DNA of 64,000 nt from Hygrophila difformis (taxonomy: Eukaryota > Streptophyta > Magnoliopsida > Lamiales > Acanthaceae). The DNA is taken from assembly GCA_030278955.1 (NCBI GenBank), contig JAOANR010000006.1, positions 26,171,763 through 26,235,762 on the forward strand, in the 5' to 3' direction. Below the pieces are notes generated by a model. That model saw only the letters and a list, made by a program, of their open reading frames with translations, did no database searches and was not told where the DNA came from. The first letter of the stretch is position 1, and the number at the start of each line of letters is the position of its first letter. Of this stretch, positions 46,841-58,080 are shown one piece after another. The position numbers were made by a program, and so were the translations under genes.

Positions 46841-46853
46841 GCTATTTATAAAG
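46841..46853 (-). promoter_or_regulatory. TATA box of the antisense gene
   Basis: The minus strand reads CTTTATAAATAGC, an excellent plant TATA box, about 80 bp inside the 3' LTR and directed into the element. A leader and the GCCGCC-rich exons follow. Confidence 0.65.
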
Positions 46854-46920
46854 ATCTAAATGGGTCAGGCCTAGGTTAAACGCGCAAATCTGTCTTACAA
46901 ACCCTAAACAGACAATTTGT

Positions 46921-46931
46921 GCGAGGGGTCA
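46921..46931 (+). other. Polypurine tract of the Tat element
   Basis: GCGAGGGGTCA directly precedes the 3' LTR. It is a short and not very pure tract, as is common in old copies. Confidence 0.6.
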
Positions 46932-47390
46932 TCTATTAGCCCAACGAATCAAAAATTAAGCTCATTACATTCCGGCCCAATAACCAAGTAGCCGGCCCAG
47001 TCAATAGATATATACCGATAAAGATGACCGCGAGTTAATAAGAGAGGAGCATTATCATAAGGAGAAGATCGTGGTAACATGGAAGAAGGGCGCAATCAAA
47101 GGGTGTCATTAAAGCCTAGATTGAGGCTGTAGAATCCTTATAAATACTGAAGGCTGCATCCAGGAAGGCATCTCAACTCATCTGAAGCAATCCGCATCTT
47201 TACACTTTTTTTTCGTTTCTGCAATTTAGTTTCTCTGCAGTTGTTATTATGTTCTTCCATTCCGCATTTTCCCTTTGTTTACAAGCTTTCGTTAATTCCT
47301 TGTAATTTCCTTTCATATATTTCCTTGTAATCCTTTTGGAGTTCATCAATCAAAGAGAGGATTTACTCCTCTGGAATTTCATGGTTATCA
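46932..47390 (+). repeat. 3' LTR of the Tat element
   Basis: Partner of 33672-34130 with equal length. It ends GGTTATCA before the target duplication GTGAA. The TATA box and the TTACACTTTTTTTTCG motif are shared. Confidence 0.92.
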
Positions 47391-47395
47391 GTGAA

Positions 47396-47809
47396 ATAAT
47401 TTAGTGTAGGAGTGTACACATTCAGACGATTTTGTCAAATCATCCAATAGAGTTGGGAAAATGTTTTAAAAAATCCAGACGGGATTCTTGCGTCTTCACG
47501 ATTTTGCTCGATGTCTATTGGACGATATTCACGTTTTCCCAACTCTGCAGACGGGAAGGTAGCGCCTATTCAGTCCTGACTCAAATTTGTTGTTAAAGAG
47601 ATAAGCAGATTGTTCTTATCAATTAGTATTTGGGATTTTTTGCTTATACGAAAGAGGCATGCTTTAGAAATCAATCACCTTCTGTCTTCCAACGACATTC
47701 TTTGGTGGTTTGCATTATAGTAAATGACATTTTACTTATATAGGATTCTCCAAGGACTTGGATCCAACGTTTTCTCTCAATGGAATGATTTACACAAAGA
47801 AGGATCTCT
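47396..47809. other. Intergenic stretch with one small inverted repeat
   Basis: It continues the pre-insertion DNA from 33666. It holds an inverted repeat of 15 bp with one mismatch (AGAGTTGGGAAAATG at 47449-47463; CGTTTTCCCAACTCT at 47532-47546). No gene was seen. Confidence 0.6.
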
Positions 47810-48115
47810 ACTGTAAATGTGGATGGATCTTCTATGGGAAACTCAGAGCCTGTGGGTTTTGGTTGTGTTATTCTTGGGCTCGGCTCGACTCATCATGTTC
47901 GTTCGGCGGATAGTATGTCAGAGGTGGAGTGTTTTTGGATGAACCAAAAGGAATATACTATTAAAGGTGGAGTTGAGGGGCATTCCTTTTGGGCATATAG
48001 AACTGCTACTATGATTCCAAGGAGGTTGGTTGTTCATCTTGTATTGGGATGTCTTAAACCTTTCCATCACCATTGCCCGTGTCCAACGGCGATTCATAGT
48101 GAAAATAGAATCAAA
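47810..48115 (+). pseudogene. Fragment of a LINE-type RNase H domain
   Basis: The frame reads TVNVDGSSMGNSEPVGFGCVILG, the start of the RNase H domain that ends many plant LINE ORF2 or RVT_3 proteins (N-x-D-G-S-x-x-G-N). It then loses similarity after about 50 residues, although the frame stays open to 48115. It may be debris of another LINE. Its link to the LINE at 0.4-16.5 kb is not shown. Confidence 0.5.
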
Positions 48116-48343
48116 TAACAATCAGTTGTAAAGTCCCAAGTAAGGAATATAGAACTTTCAAATTCAACTTTCGACTACAGGAACTCTGAGCACAAAGTCG
48201 GGGGCAATTGGGATCCACAAGCTACAAGCAGTTGATGCTTTTGCTTTAACGAAGGGAGACCATTCGGGCATGGCTCGAGTGAAACATCAAACCGAAATAT
48301 TTCTGACAGGAAATGGTAAAAAGAAGAGAGTCTGACGTTATCG

Positions 48344-50379
48344 CTAAATGCTGACCAATATAGGGTAACAGTGGTCTGAGTCATAGTTGCGCGAGGATTG
48401 ATCGCCATCAATAAATTGTTTATGTCGCTTCCAAACTTCTGTATCGTAGGGGTCTCAGTTAGGGTGAACTGCAACCCATTATCTTTAACTTCCTCCAAAA
48501 ACTTATCCAACGAGTTGCCTCTTTTGGGGCTAAATAGTATGGCTTCTGCAGGACCATGCTCATTCAGTAAGCGTATGATTGTTCGAACAAGGCATTTGTG
48601 GAATTCCTTAAAAAAAAAGTGCTGCAAAAAAGACAAGCAAAGTCAAACATGGAACCACGTAAACTGACTAGAAAAACTCAGTGAAATGCTTCCATATGAA
48701 CAAAGTAAGTTTTGTTTTTAGAAACCACCACATCAGCTGCAGCAAAAACAGTTTCTCCCAGGTTTTAAAATGATTAACAAAGTGAGGTAAGAATAATGGA
48801 TCAACATCCATAAGTTTTCTTACAAGTATTCAATGAAAACGTGCATTCTAGAGAATATTTGAACTTTTAAGTGCATGTGGGAGCCAATTACCAGTCACTT
48901 GCAACAATGACCTCAAATGTACCGGAAATATCTGCAATTTCATGCTGATCCCAATGCAGTATCATCGCCTTCACCTTTGTGCCATTGAATGAAGCAGAGT
49001 TGGCATCTATGTTGTGTTGTATATCTGGTTGTTAAGAACTTCCATTGCAGCCAGAAATTAATTGACGAAACCTGCATGGTGGTAAAGATAGGTGACCCAA
49101 AATACGTTTGGGAATGTGTACATCTAAAGCTAGAATACTAATCCTTTTTTTTTTCTCAAGCTATGAGGCATTGTATCATGTACTACTCTACTGCAAGAGG
49201 CAGGCTGAATTCCTACATCATCATCTTTTCAAATTATACTTAAAACCAAGAGATGTAGAGGCCCTCCTAAGGACGTGACAAGTAAGGGGCCCACTGTCAC
49301 AGCAATACAAGTGGGTATGGTGATAAATTAAATAAATGTGGCCAGTCTCCATGTTCATAATCTAATGCATGATTCATTTTTTGAGTTCTTATATTTGAAA
49401 GAGAAAAGTTAGAAGGATACAATCAAGTAGTTGTGGATTTCCATCTGATATCACTACTTCAGAAGCTTCAGTGGCCATTGCAATAACTAAACCAGCTAAG
49501 CCATAACCTGATCCAAGTTCGATTACTCTTTTACCCCTAGACACATAGAAGCAGGGGCGTATCTGTTCAAGTGCAAGGTCGGTCAATTTGATTGACCCAC
49601 CAAAAAAAATAAAAAATAAAATATTAGTACGAATATTTTTTATATAATTAGAAATTAGGTGGTAGTCTTAGGACAAGTGTTGAGTAATTATTTGAGTAAA
49701 AGTTTAATAGCATGTTGGTTGTTTTTATTATAAATGTATGTATATCTTAAGGGGGGTTCATAACTCTAATGGGATTGTATTCAATAATGAGCCGGTACCA
49801 TTTTTTAATTAGCCTCTTAAAATTTGAGTGTTTTCAATCTGAATTTTAAAAAGTAGTTAAAACTTTTAAGGTTTTCAATCCAAGTTTTAAAAAGTCTTTA
49901 AAAAATCTTGATGTATTTAATAAAAATTTGAAGAAGTCTTAAAAATCTTTAGGTATTCAACAACCTAATTACTAAGACTCCATTAATTTTAATCGATTCT
50001 CTTCGAAAATTATAATTATACAATTTTCTTTTCAAAAAAAATAAACGTTTCTAAGGTTCTGTACAACATGGAGTCTATACAAAGTCAGTCAACTTTACGT
50101 AAGGTCTATGGATTTTCTAAATATACCGATTTTTAAAATTCTAAAAATATATAACAAAATTTTAATTGTATACATGTTCGTAAAGTTAGCTGCTCACTCT
50201 TAATGATATTTGACCTACCAAATAAAAAATTCTAGATCCGCCAATACATAGAAGGTATGAACAATAGATCAGAAAAAGTGTCCTGTCCAAGTAACTAAAA
50301 CACAAGGCTATAACACACCTGAATTTACTTGGATGTGACATGGAATAATAAGCAAGTACTTCCTCTGAAGGCCACTGAC
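48344..50379 (-). pseudogene. Calmodulin-lysine N-methyltransferase, 5'-truncated pseudogene
   Basis: Four exons on the minus strand: 50319-50379 (QWPSEEVLAYYSMSHPSKFR), 49421-49536 (GKRVIELGSGYGLAGLVIA, EVVISDGNPQ; the SAM-binding motif), 48892-49024 (IQHNIDANSASFNGTKVK, FEVIVASD) and 48344-48621 (KEFHKCLVRTI, FSPKRGNSLDKFLEEV, then DTEVWKRHKQFIDGDQ, DHCYPILVSI, stop). Junction phases agree for the first three exons. In the last exon a run of nine T (two more than frame allows) and an ACCCC stretch in place of the usual two codons each shift the frame. N-terminal exons expected upstream were not found. The intact enzyme trimethylates a lysine of calmodulin. Confidence 0.8.
49552..50245. mobile_element. 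Non-autonomous DNA transposon in the pseudogene intron
   Basis: The 694-bp insert starts CAGGGGCGTATCT and ends AGATCCGCCAAT. The ends are imperfect inverted repeats around GGCGNATCT, and it is flanked by a 9-bp direct repeat ACATAGAAG (49543-49551, 50246-50254). The size of the duplication allows a hAT (8) or Mutator-like (9) origin. It carries no transposase. Confidence 0.75.
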
Positions 50380-51040
50380 CTAATAGAAGGAAACCAAGAA
50401 CTTGTACAAGTTTAAAACTTCCTACAGTGATGTAATATCAAAACTTCTCTTGAAGAAAAAAGCCGTTAAAGTGACAGCGTAATTTTCTTGTGCAATGTAT
50501 ACAACTCCCAGATAGCCAGAAGACCTGCTCCCAGCTCAAGAACAAGAGTAGCATAATGTATACCAGTGACTTGGATGCTATAATAAACCAAACACTATCA
50601 ACCTCAAATCAGGCTTCCCTAAAAGGGCAGTAAGTATACCACTTTAAATAGAGAAACAAACATTAGAAGGAAAATGTCGGCATGCCATATTAAAATGATT
50701 ACATTCAAATTTTACATACTTCGTTTTAAATAGAGAAACAAAAATTAGAATGATCACTTCCCTCCAAAGTGCCTTCAAAAATGGGATAGGTTAGGAGGCT
50801 GAATGTTTAATATTCAGCGCGTGCTGAATGTGCTAACGACAAGGGCAATATGTGCTAGGCGAAATTGAAGCAAAAATTACTATTATTAAGTCAATGATAT
50901 TTATAGGAATAAAAATATACTTACCAATATTAAAAATTCAATGAAATTAAAATCACTATTAAATTAATTGATACTTACCATATATGTTTAATTGTTTGTG
51001 CTACTGACGTATATGTATATATGTGCTAAGTTTATCTGAT

Positions 51041-51310
51041 ATGTGTGCTTGTTTTATGTTATAAATGTGATGGTTTTATTTAAATGAATGAGTTGGTTTT
51101 ACTTAATGTGTGAATTTTTTTATTGATGTATCTGCTAAACAATATACATACATGTGATGTGTTTATACGATTTGTGTGCTTTTTTTATATAATACATGTG
51201 ATGATTTTACTTAAAAATGAATGAAGTGATTTTATTCCATGTGTGAGACTTCAGATGATAAATGTGATAATTTTTATTCATATATGTGTTAATTTTTTGT
51301 AATGTATATG
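51041..51310. repeat. Imperfect 130-bp tandem repeat
   Basis: A unit that starts GTGTGCTT and runs through ATGTGATG(G/A)TTTTA and AATGAATGA to ATGTGTGA begins at about 51042 and again at about 51173. A partial third copy of the ATGTGATNNTTTTTATT part follows near 51263. Confidence 0.65.
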
Positions 51311-51603
51311 ATGGTAATAAAGTTCGAGCACCTTTGTTGGCCATCTTTTCTGAAAAATTCATTCACTTAAGTTCAAACATCCCCAAATAATCAAAATTCC
51401 AAAAAAATGATAGCTTGGTTCCATGGTTTCTGTCCGCATACAGCTCCACCTTGAAGCTCCCAACTTAATTTTTGAATTCCCATTCTCCTTCAATACCCAC
51501 CGCTCAACCACACGTCTTCCTGTCTCGATTCCGCCACAAATATAAAATCACTAAAAAACTCATTCATTTATTTAAATATAATTCAAGATGAGAAGGAACT
51601 ACT

Positions 51604-51969
51604 ATGTCATCGAAATATAAAATCGCTCATCGGAATCAATTCAAGTGGAGAGCGACGACTCAACCGGGCAGCGGCGGCTCAAGCAGCGCTAGCACAGGGA
51701 GCAGCAGCGCTCCGCAAATGAGCCGGACAAGCGGGCGGCGGCGGACAGGCTGCACCAAGCAGCGACAAGAGGCGGCATCTTTTACAGGCCAAAGCGGCGG
51801 CAGCAAAATGGGCTTGAACAGGCAGATGGGGGCCCTAGGGTTTCCTCACCAAGAGGATGAACACGAACGGGCTTTGGAGAGTGATGTGGTGGCGTACGAC
51901 GGCATTGATGGTGGCTTGGAATGGGGAGAAGACGACTTAGAAGGAGGCGGGTGGGTGGATGAAAATTAG
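51604..51969 (+). CDS. Hypothetical 121-residue protein, doubtful
   Basis: An ATG-started frame rich in Ser, Gly and Arg in the first half (QPGSGGSSSASTGSSSAP) and acidic in the second (EDEHERALESD, EWGEDDLEGG). No domain is recognised. It lies inside a probable DNA element and may be a captured fragment of a host gene or a chance frame in GC-richer sequence. Confidence 0.25.
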   Translation: MSSKYKIAHRNQFKWRATTQPGSGGSSSASTGSSSAPQMSRTSGRRRTGCTKQRQEAASFTGQSGGSKMGLNRQMGALGFPHQEDEHERALESDVVAYDGIDGGLEWGEDDLEGGGWVDEN

Positions 51970-52264
51970 AGAGCATTGATTTTGTGGAGGATGGAATTTG
52001 GGGATTGTGACTAATTGTGGCAATAAAATAAATAGATAATTAAACAAATCTTCATAATTAAGGAAACAATCCTAATTCAATAAAACCAGCACATTATTAG
52101 AATAAATTCAGCCGATTCAGCAGAGGCTGAATCAGCCCTTAAACCATACCCTTAAAAAATACATACTTCCTTTTGCATATACACACAAATTCTAATATTT
52201 CCATAATTACACAATCATTAAGTTTAATTACATTCAAATTCAAACATATAAATAAGTACAATAT

Positions 52265-52933
52265 TGTTGGCACTTTAACATTTCATGCAGGATCATTTTA
52301 GTGTCAGCACATCCTTTCAACAACAGGGCAATTATGATCAACTTAGATCAAGTTACACCAGCTCTATGGACTTAAGGATCAAGACGGAATTCAGCTTATA
52401 TATGCTCTTATTAGTCTTGAGTCCTTAAGTGGTTTTTGTAATTTTCATTAATACTTCTATACAATTTTCTGAGAGCAATTTAGATTCGATTAGAAGATAT
52501 ACTTGAGTGAAAACAGTGTTCTTCAAGTGGAGATTGTAGTGTGTTTTGAGCTTGAGTGAATTGATCTGTAATTTATCTGTATACATCTTTAGATTGAGTT
52601 GTAATTCAAGAATGATGTTTTTCTTGGAATAGATTAGGATTCTAGTTCAGGGTTGTCAACAGGTTGGAGGAACTTCAAGAATCAGTCTGTAATTCATTTC
52701 AGGGAGATTAGAAGTTGAGGGGGAGTTTCAGCTTCTAGATCGAGTTGATAGGATTAAGTCCGTGTCTTGTTTTGTTCTTGAATCGTGTTGAGTGGATCAT
52801 CGCCTGGATTGGAATCCCCCGGACGTAGGACAAGAGGTCCGAACCGGGTCAACAACAATTGTGTTCTTTACTTTTCTGCAATTGTGTGTGTGATCAATAC
52901 ATCACGTTAACAACCTACTCTTTGGGACTGTCA
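52265..52933 (+). repeat. 5' LTR of the copia element
   Basis: It starts TGTTGGCACTTTAAC and ends GGGACTGTCA, with the same length as the 3' copy. Confidence 0.95.
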
Positions 52934-52935
52934 AT

Positions 52936-52948
52936 TGGTATCAGAGCC
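52936..52948 (+). other. Primer-binding site, initiator tRNA-Met type
   Basis: TGGTATCAGAGCC lies two bases after the 5' LTR. Confidence 0.95.
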
Positions 52949-52985
52949 AATCTTCAAACGCTTTTCTGAAGATTCAAGATTCATC

Positions 52986-54775
52986 ATGAGTAGGGAAATT
53001 TCACATCTGCGTCCACCGATCTTTGATGGAACAAACTACAACTATTGGAAGTCAAGGATGGAATTGTATCTCAGGGCTCTTGGAGAGGAAGTCTGGGATG
53101 CAGTCGAAGAAGCATGGGAACCACCAACAAGGACAGAAACTCCTGCAACTGCAAGCACTACTATATCCACTGAAGCCACTTCGACTACAACCACCACAAT
53201 ACCTGCAGCGCCTACTGTTCAATTGGCTAGAAAGGCAGAATACACAGCAGCTGAAAGGGCGGCAAAACAAGGAAATTATACAGCCATGAATGCAATTAGT
53301 GGAGCCATGGAGGAAGCACAGCATAGAATGATCAAGAATTGCAAAACCACATATGATATGTGGAGATTTCTTGAAATCAGGTTTGAAGGGTCTGCTGATG
53401 TTAAGCTTACACGTTTACACCGAGTTGAATCTTTGTATGACAGATTGGAGGTGACAGATGATGAGAACATCTCAACATATTTTGAAAGATTTCAAAATGT
53501 TGTTAATCAATGCATTGATCTTAAATGCACTGCGATGAACAGAAATTAGTCTGGAAGATGCTTAGAACTGTTGCACCTAAACACTCTGGAAAGATTTCAG
53601 TATTTGAAGAGAGTGAGAAGAATACCATGACTTTGGAAGAATTGGTAGGTAATTTGCAAAATTATGAGATGAATCATCTGGAATCAAGAAACAAAAACAA
53701 GTCCAAAAGTATTGCTCTTAAAGCCGAAAAGATTGAAGACTCAGATGATGATCTGGATGAAGAAATGTCCTTGATCACTAGAAGAATGGCCAAAATTCTT
53801 TACGAAAAGAGAGCAAGACAATTTCAGAAAGGAAAATCTCAGAAAACTAGTTCACACGGAGTTTCGATGTCAGACAAACAACAAAACAAGCGTTCAAAGA
53901 AATATGATGGCAAAGGCAATTATCTCAGGAAACTCAAGGAACCAGAGAAGTTTGATAAATTCTCTTCTATTGTGTGCTATGAATGTGGAGGTAAAGGACA
54001 TGTCAAGAAAGAATGTCCCACTGCCAAAAGAAAAGAAGGAAAGGCATATCAAGCTACTTTGAGTGATGGAGAATCCAATGTTGAGGCAACAGAAGAATCA
54101 CAGAGTGATCCAGAAGATGTTGTAGCCTTGACAATTCGTGATTGTAGCCCTCTAACAGGTATAGCAAGTTCATTAGATTATACTACTGATGAAGATGATT
54201 CTGTTAGTGCAGGTAATATCAACGAAATCTACACAAAGCTGGTTGATGCCTATGATGAGTTGAAGTTTGAGTATGACACTGCCTTCAGTGAGAACAAGAA
54301 GTTGTTAGCTCAACTAGCTGACCTCGGAATATCTTATGATGAATTGTCTGCTGAAAAAATTAAAATCCTGAAGGAGTTGAAGCTTGTTAAGTTCAAAGTT
54401 GAAGAACTTGAGACAAAATGTTCCAAGTTGTCTGATGAAAAGACATCTTGGCAACAGAAAATCAGAAACTCCAGGACAAGTGCAATGAGTTCTCTCAAAC
54501 GGTAAAAGGTAAAAGTAAATTAGATTCAGTTCTTTCTATGTGCAAAAGACCTGGTGATCTTTCAGGTATTGAATACAACAAGAAAGGGAAGCTAAACAAA
54601 TTTAAATCAACCAAGAGGAACTTTGTCAGTGGAGGCTATCTAGGTGAAGAATCAAGCAATGCAGCTACTTACAAGGATGTACCTACACAAGTCAACCTTG
54701 CACCTTAAGACTCAAGAGATTGTATCTATTGTGGGCTACCTGGTCATCAAGCCGATACTTGTCTGAAGATAGTTT
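52986..54775 (+). pseudogene. Copia gag with two CCHC knuckles, broken
   Basis: ATG 52986 (MSREISHLRPPIFDGTNYNYWKSRMELYL) opens the usual copia gag N-terminus with a Thr-rich insert near residue 55. The frame shifts near 53530 (CIDLKC to EQKLVWKMLRTVAPKH) and continues through LEELVGNLQNYEMN, a knuckle CYECGGKGHVKKEC near 53975 and a long acidic helical region. It ends at about 54506, shifts again, stops at 54706, and shows a second knuckle CIYCGLPGHQADTC near 54725-54765. The protein packages element RNA. At least two frame changes and one stop break it. Confidence 0.88.
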
Positions 54776-54828
54776 GAGATCTTTTAAATGGAAAACCGGT
54801 TGTCTGGCCGTCATTAGAACTACAGAAG

Positions 54829-54900
54829 AAAATCCAGATTCGTAAGGCCTGGATACCTAAGTACAAAATCCAGATTCATAAGGCCTGGATACCTAAGTAC
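54829..54900 (+). repeat. 36-bp tandem duplication
   Basis: AAAATCCAGATTCGTAAGG... is followed at once by a second copy with one difference (G to A). The length is a multiple of three, so it adds 12 codons between gag and protease without a shift. Confidence 0.9.
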
Positions 54901-54930
54901 TCTAACAAACAATCTGTTGGTCTTGTTGTT

Positions 54931-57900
54931 ATGTCATTGCAGGCACACCACAAGAATACCATGTGGTACTTTGACTCAGGATGTTCTAGACATATGACTG
55001 GAACCAAAACTATTCTTCAAAACTTCACAGAACAAGATTGTGGAGAGGTTATGTATGGTGATGGAGCCAAAAGCAAAATCACTGGCTATGGTAAAATTGA
55101 TAAGGGAGTTCTCTCTAATCTCTCCAAAGTCTATTTTGTTGAGGATTTAACTACAAACTTGATTTCCATAAGCTAATTATGTGATGAAAAATCCTTAGTG
55201 CTATTTAACATGAATACTTGTTATGTATTCAAAGATTATAAGTGTATTATGTCTGGTAAAAGATCTACTAATAACTGTTACACCTTGAAGGAAACAGTAG
55301 ATAGGGCATTGATCTTGAAAGAAGATCTTACAAGTCTCTGGCACAAAAGGATGGCACATCTTAACTACCAAACTCTCTACAAACTGAATATTTCAGGAGC
55401 TGTCAAAGGGCTTCCTAAACTTCCAAACAACTCCAAGGTCATTTGTGAAGGGTGTTCCAAAGGAAAGCAAACTAAAGCTCAACATAAAAGAATTGATGAC
55501 ATTACCACTGATCATTGTATTGAGTTTATCCACATGGACTTGATGGGTCCATTAGAAGTTGAAAGTCTTAATGGTAAAAGGTATGTGCTTGTTATAGTTG
55601 ATGACTTTTCCAGATTTACCTTTTTTTGTTTTCTCAGATCAAAAGATGAAGCTTTCGAATATTTTGAGTCAATAAGTCTGAAGATCATGAATCAAAAGCA
55701 AGTAAAGATCAAAAGGATCAGAACTGATCATGGAAGAGAGTTTGACAATCAACAATTTTCTGAGTTTTGCAAGCTGCATGGAATCTCTCAAGAATTCTCA
55801 GCTCCAAAAACTCCTCAACAGAATGGTATAGTAGAAAGGAAGAACAAGACTTTACAGGAAATGGCAAAGTCTATGCTTCATGATAGCACTCTACCAAAGA
55901 CTTTTTTGGGCAGAGGCAATCAACACAGCATGCTATGTAGCCAATCGAGTTCTTCTGAGACCCAAAACAAATTTCACCCCCTATCAAATATGGTATGGTA
56001 AACTTCCTAATGTTAAATACTTTCATTCATTTGGTTGTTCATGTCATGTTTACAGAGATAGGGAACAACTTAAGAAATTCGATGCCAGATCAGAAAAGGG
56101 GTTGTTTCTAGGTTATGCTAACAACTCCAGAGCTTACAGAATCTTTTTGACTGATAGTAAGAAGGTCATTGAATCCGTGAATGTTATATTTGAAGACTCA
56201 CTATCTAAAGGATTATCCGAAGATAAAGATGGTCTACATTACTTTCCTAAGCTCGATCTACCAGCTGAGGAATCTCAAGCACCATCATCTGACGCTGACA
56301 TAGAAACCTGTATTGAATCTGAGGAACTGGTTGATACTGAAGAAGAGCAACAACCGCTTGATTCTACATAAAATGATAAAAGGAAGGGTCCTAGAACTTT
56401 AAAGCATCATTCTAACACCGATATCATAGGAGGGATAGATGCTCCTAGACAGACTCGGAACAAAAAAGTTGATTATAAGCAACTAGCTGGGATGAATTGC
56501 TTTATATCCAACGTAGAGCCAAAGAATGCATCAGAAGCATTTAAAGATGAATATTGGATTGCAGCCATGCAAGATGAGTTACTTCAATTTGAAACGAATT
56601 CTGTATGGGAATTAGTACCACCGCCTGACAACATCATTATTATTGGAACCAAATGGATTTTTAGGAATAAGAAAGATGAGCATGGCAACATTGTTAGAAA
56701 TAAAGCCAGATTAGTAGCACAAGGCTACACACAAATAGAAGGATTGGATTATGGAGAAACATATGCACCTGTTGCTAGAATGGAAGCTGTAAGGATTTTG
56801 TTATCTGTAGCATGCTATTTAAATTTCAAATTTTATCAAATGGATATCAAGACTGCTTTTCTGAATGGAAGAATAAAGGAGGAAATATATGTAGCTCAGT
56901 CAGCTGGATTTGAAGACCATAAATATCCTAATCATGTCTACAGAGTCAAAGGAGCTTTATATGGTCTTAAGCAAGCACCCCGTGCTTGGTATGAAAGGTT
57001 GTCACAATTTCTTGTCAACAATGGTTACACCAGAGGAAATATAGATAAAACCTTGTTCATAAAGCATTCAGACAAACATATTATAGTTGTACAGGTCTAT
57101 GTTGATGATATCATTTTTGTTTGTACTTCTGAGGAACTTAAAAAAGGGTTCATACATGCTATGAAGACTGAGTTTGAAATGAGCATGCTTAGAGAATTGC
57201 ATTATTTCCTTGGTCTACATATTAAACAAGAAAAGGATGGCATCTTCTTATCACAAGAAAAGTATGCGGCTAATATGCTCAAGAAATTTAATCTGGAAGA
57301 CAGCAAGGTTGAAAGGACACCTTTGGGATTACATGAGAAGCTTTCAAAGAATGACTCTAGCAATGATGTTGACCAGAAGTTATATAGGAGTATGATAGGT
57401 AGTCTTCTCTACCTAACAGCAACCAGACCAGATATCTCTTATAGCACATGAGTATGTATTAGATTTCAATCTCAACTCAAGGAGACACATCTCAAGGCAG
57501 CTAAGAGAATTATGAGATACATCAAGGGAATCATTGGACTTGGAATTTGGTACTCTAAAAGGTCATCATTGGACTTGGAATTTGGTACTCTAAAAGGTCA
57601 TCATTGGATCTCATAGGATATACAGATTCTGATTGGGCTGGAAGCTGTGATGATAGAAGGTCGACTACTGGAGGATGCTTCTATCTTGGAGATAATTTGG
57701 TTAGTTGGTATTCAAGGAAACAAAACATAGTTGCTCTTTCTAGAGCTGAAGCAGAGTACATAGCTGCTACCTGTTGCTGCTCCCAACTCATGTGGATGAA
57801 GCAAACCTTGGCAGATTATGGTGTAAATCAAGAGAAGTTTGTGGTACTTTGTGATAACACAAGTCCTATAAATATCTCTAAGAATCCAGTACTTCACAAT

Positions 57901-58080
57901 AGGAGCAAACACATTGATATCAGGTAACATTTCATTAGAGATTTGGTTGAAGATAATATTTCTGATAGTCAACATGTAGGGTCGTCAGAGCAACGTGCAG
58001 ACATCCTAACCAAAGCTATGGAGAGAGACAAGTTTGACATGCTTAGAAACATTCTGGGCCTAAGTTTTCACTTTAACTAG
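54931..58080 (+). pseudogene. Copia pol: protease, integrase, RT, RNase H
   Basis: Protease WYFDSGCSRHMTG at about 54960 lies in a frame that stops at 55174. Integrase follows: LWHKRMAHLN and CEGCSKGKQ zinc finger, MDLMGPL, RTDHGREF and PQQNGIVERKNK. It shifts near 55900 and continues WAEAINTACYVANRVLL to a stop at 56369. RT occupies 56492-57451 (NKARLVAQGYTQIEG, QMDIKTAFLNG, catalytic YVDD at about 57100, LHYFLGLHIK) and ends in a TGA inside the block TRPDISYST. RNase H follows after a 35-bp duplication (GYTDSDWAGSCDDRRSTTGG, ALSRAEAEYIA, RADILTKAM) to TAG near 58080. The copia order of integrase before RT is clear. Confidence 0.93.
57531..57600 (+). repeat. 35-bp perfect tandem duplication in RNase H region
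   Basis: TCATTGGACTTGGAATTTGG... is repeated exactly head to tail. The length is not a multiple of three, so it shifts the frame just upstream of the RNase H core. Confidence 0.92.

Larger units (their letters stand above)
33672..47390 (+). mobile_element. Tat-lineage Ty3/gypsy element with antisense accessory gene, complete but dead
   Basis: A 13.7 kb element with 459-bp LTRs at both ends and a perfect target duplication GTGAA (33667-33671, 47391-47395). In the order gag, protease, RT, RNase H, second (archaeal-type) RNase H, integrase it matches the Tat lineage, for which the dual RNase H and long 3' regions are diagnostic. Between integrase and 3' LTR lie 5.3 kb that encode nothing on the plus strand but hold a PMD-protein gene on the minus strand. 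Many stops and frameshifts throughout gag and pol make it non-autonomous now. Confidence 0.95.
50783..52151. mobile_element. Probable DNA element with GGCTGA-type inverted ends
   Basis: The left end reads GGGATAGGTTAGGAGGCTGA. The reverse complement of the right end reads GGGTATGGTTTAAGGGCTGA. Both are followed by more ATTCAGC/GCTGAAT sequence. No clear target duplication is seen, so the superfamily is left open. Inside lie tandem repeats and one ORF of 121 codons. Confidence 0.5.
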
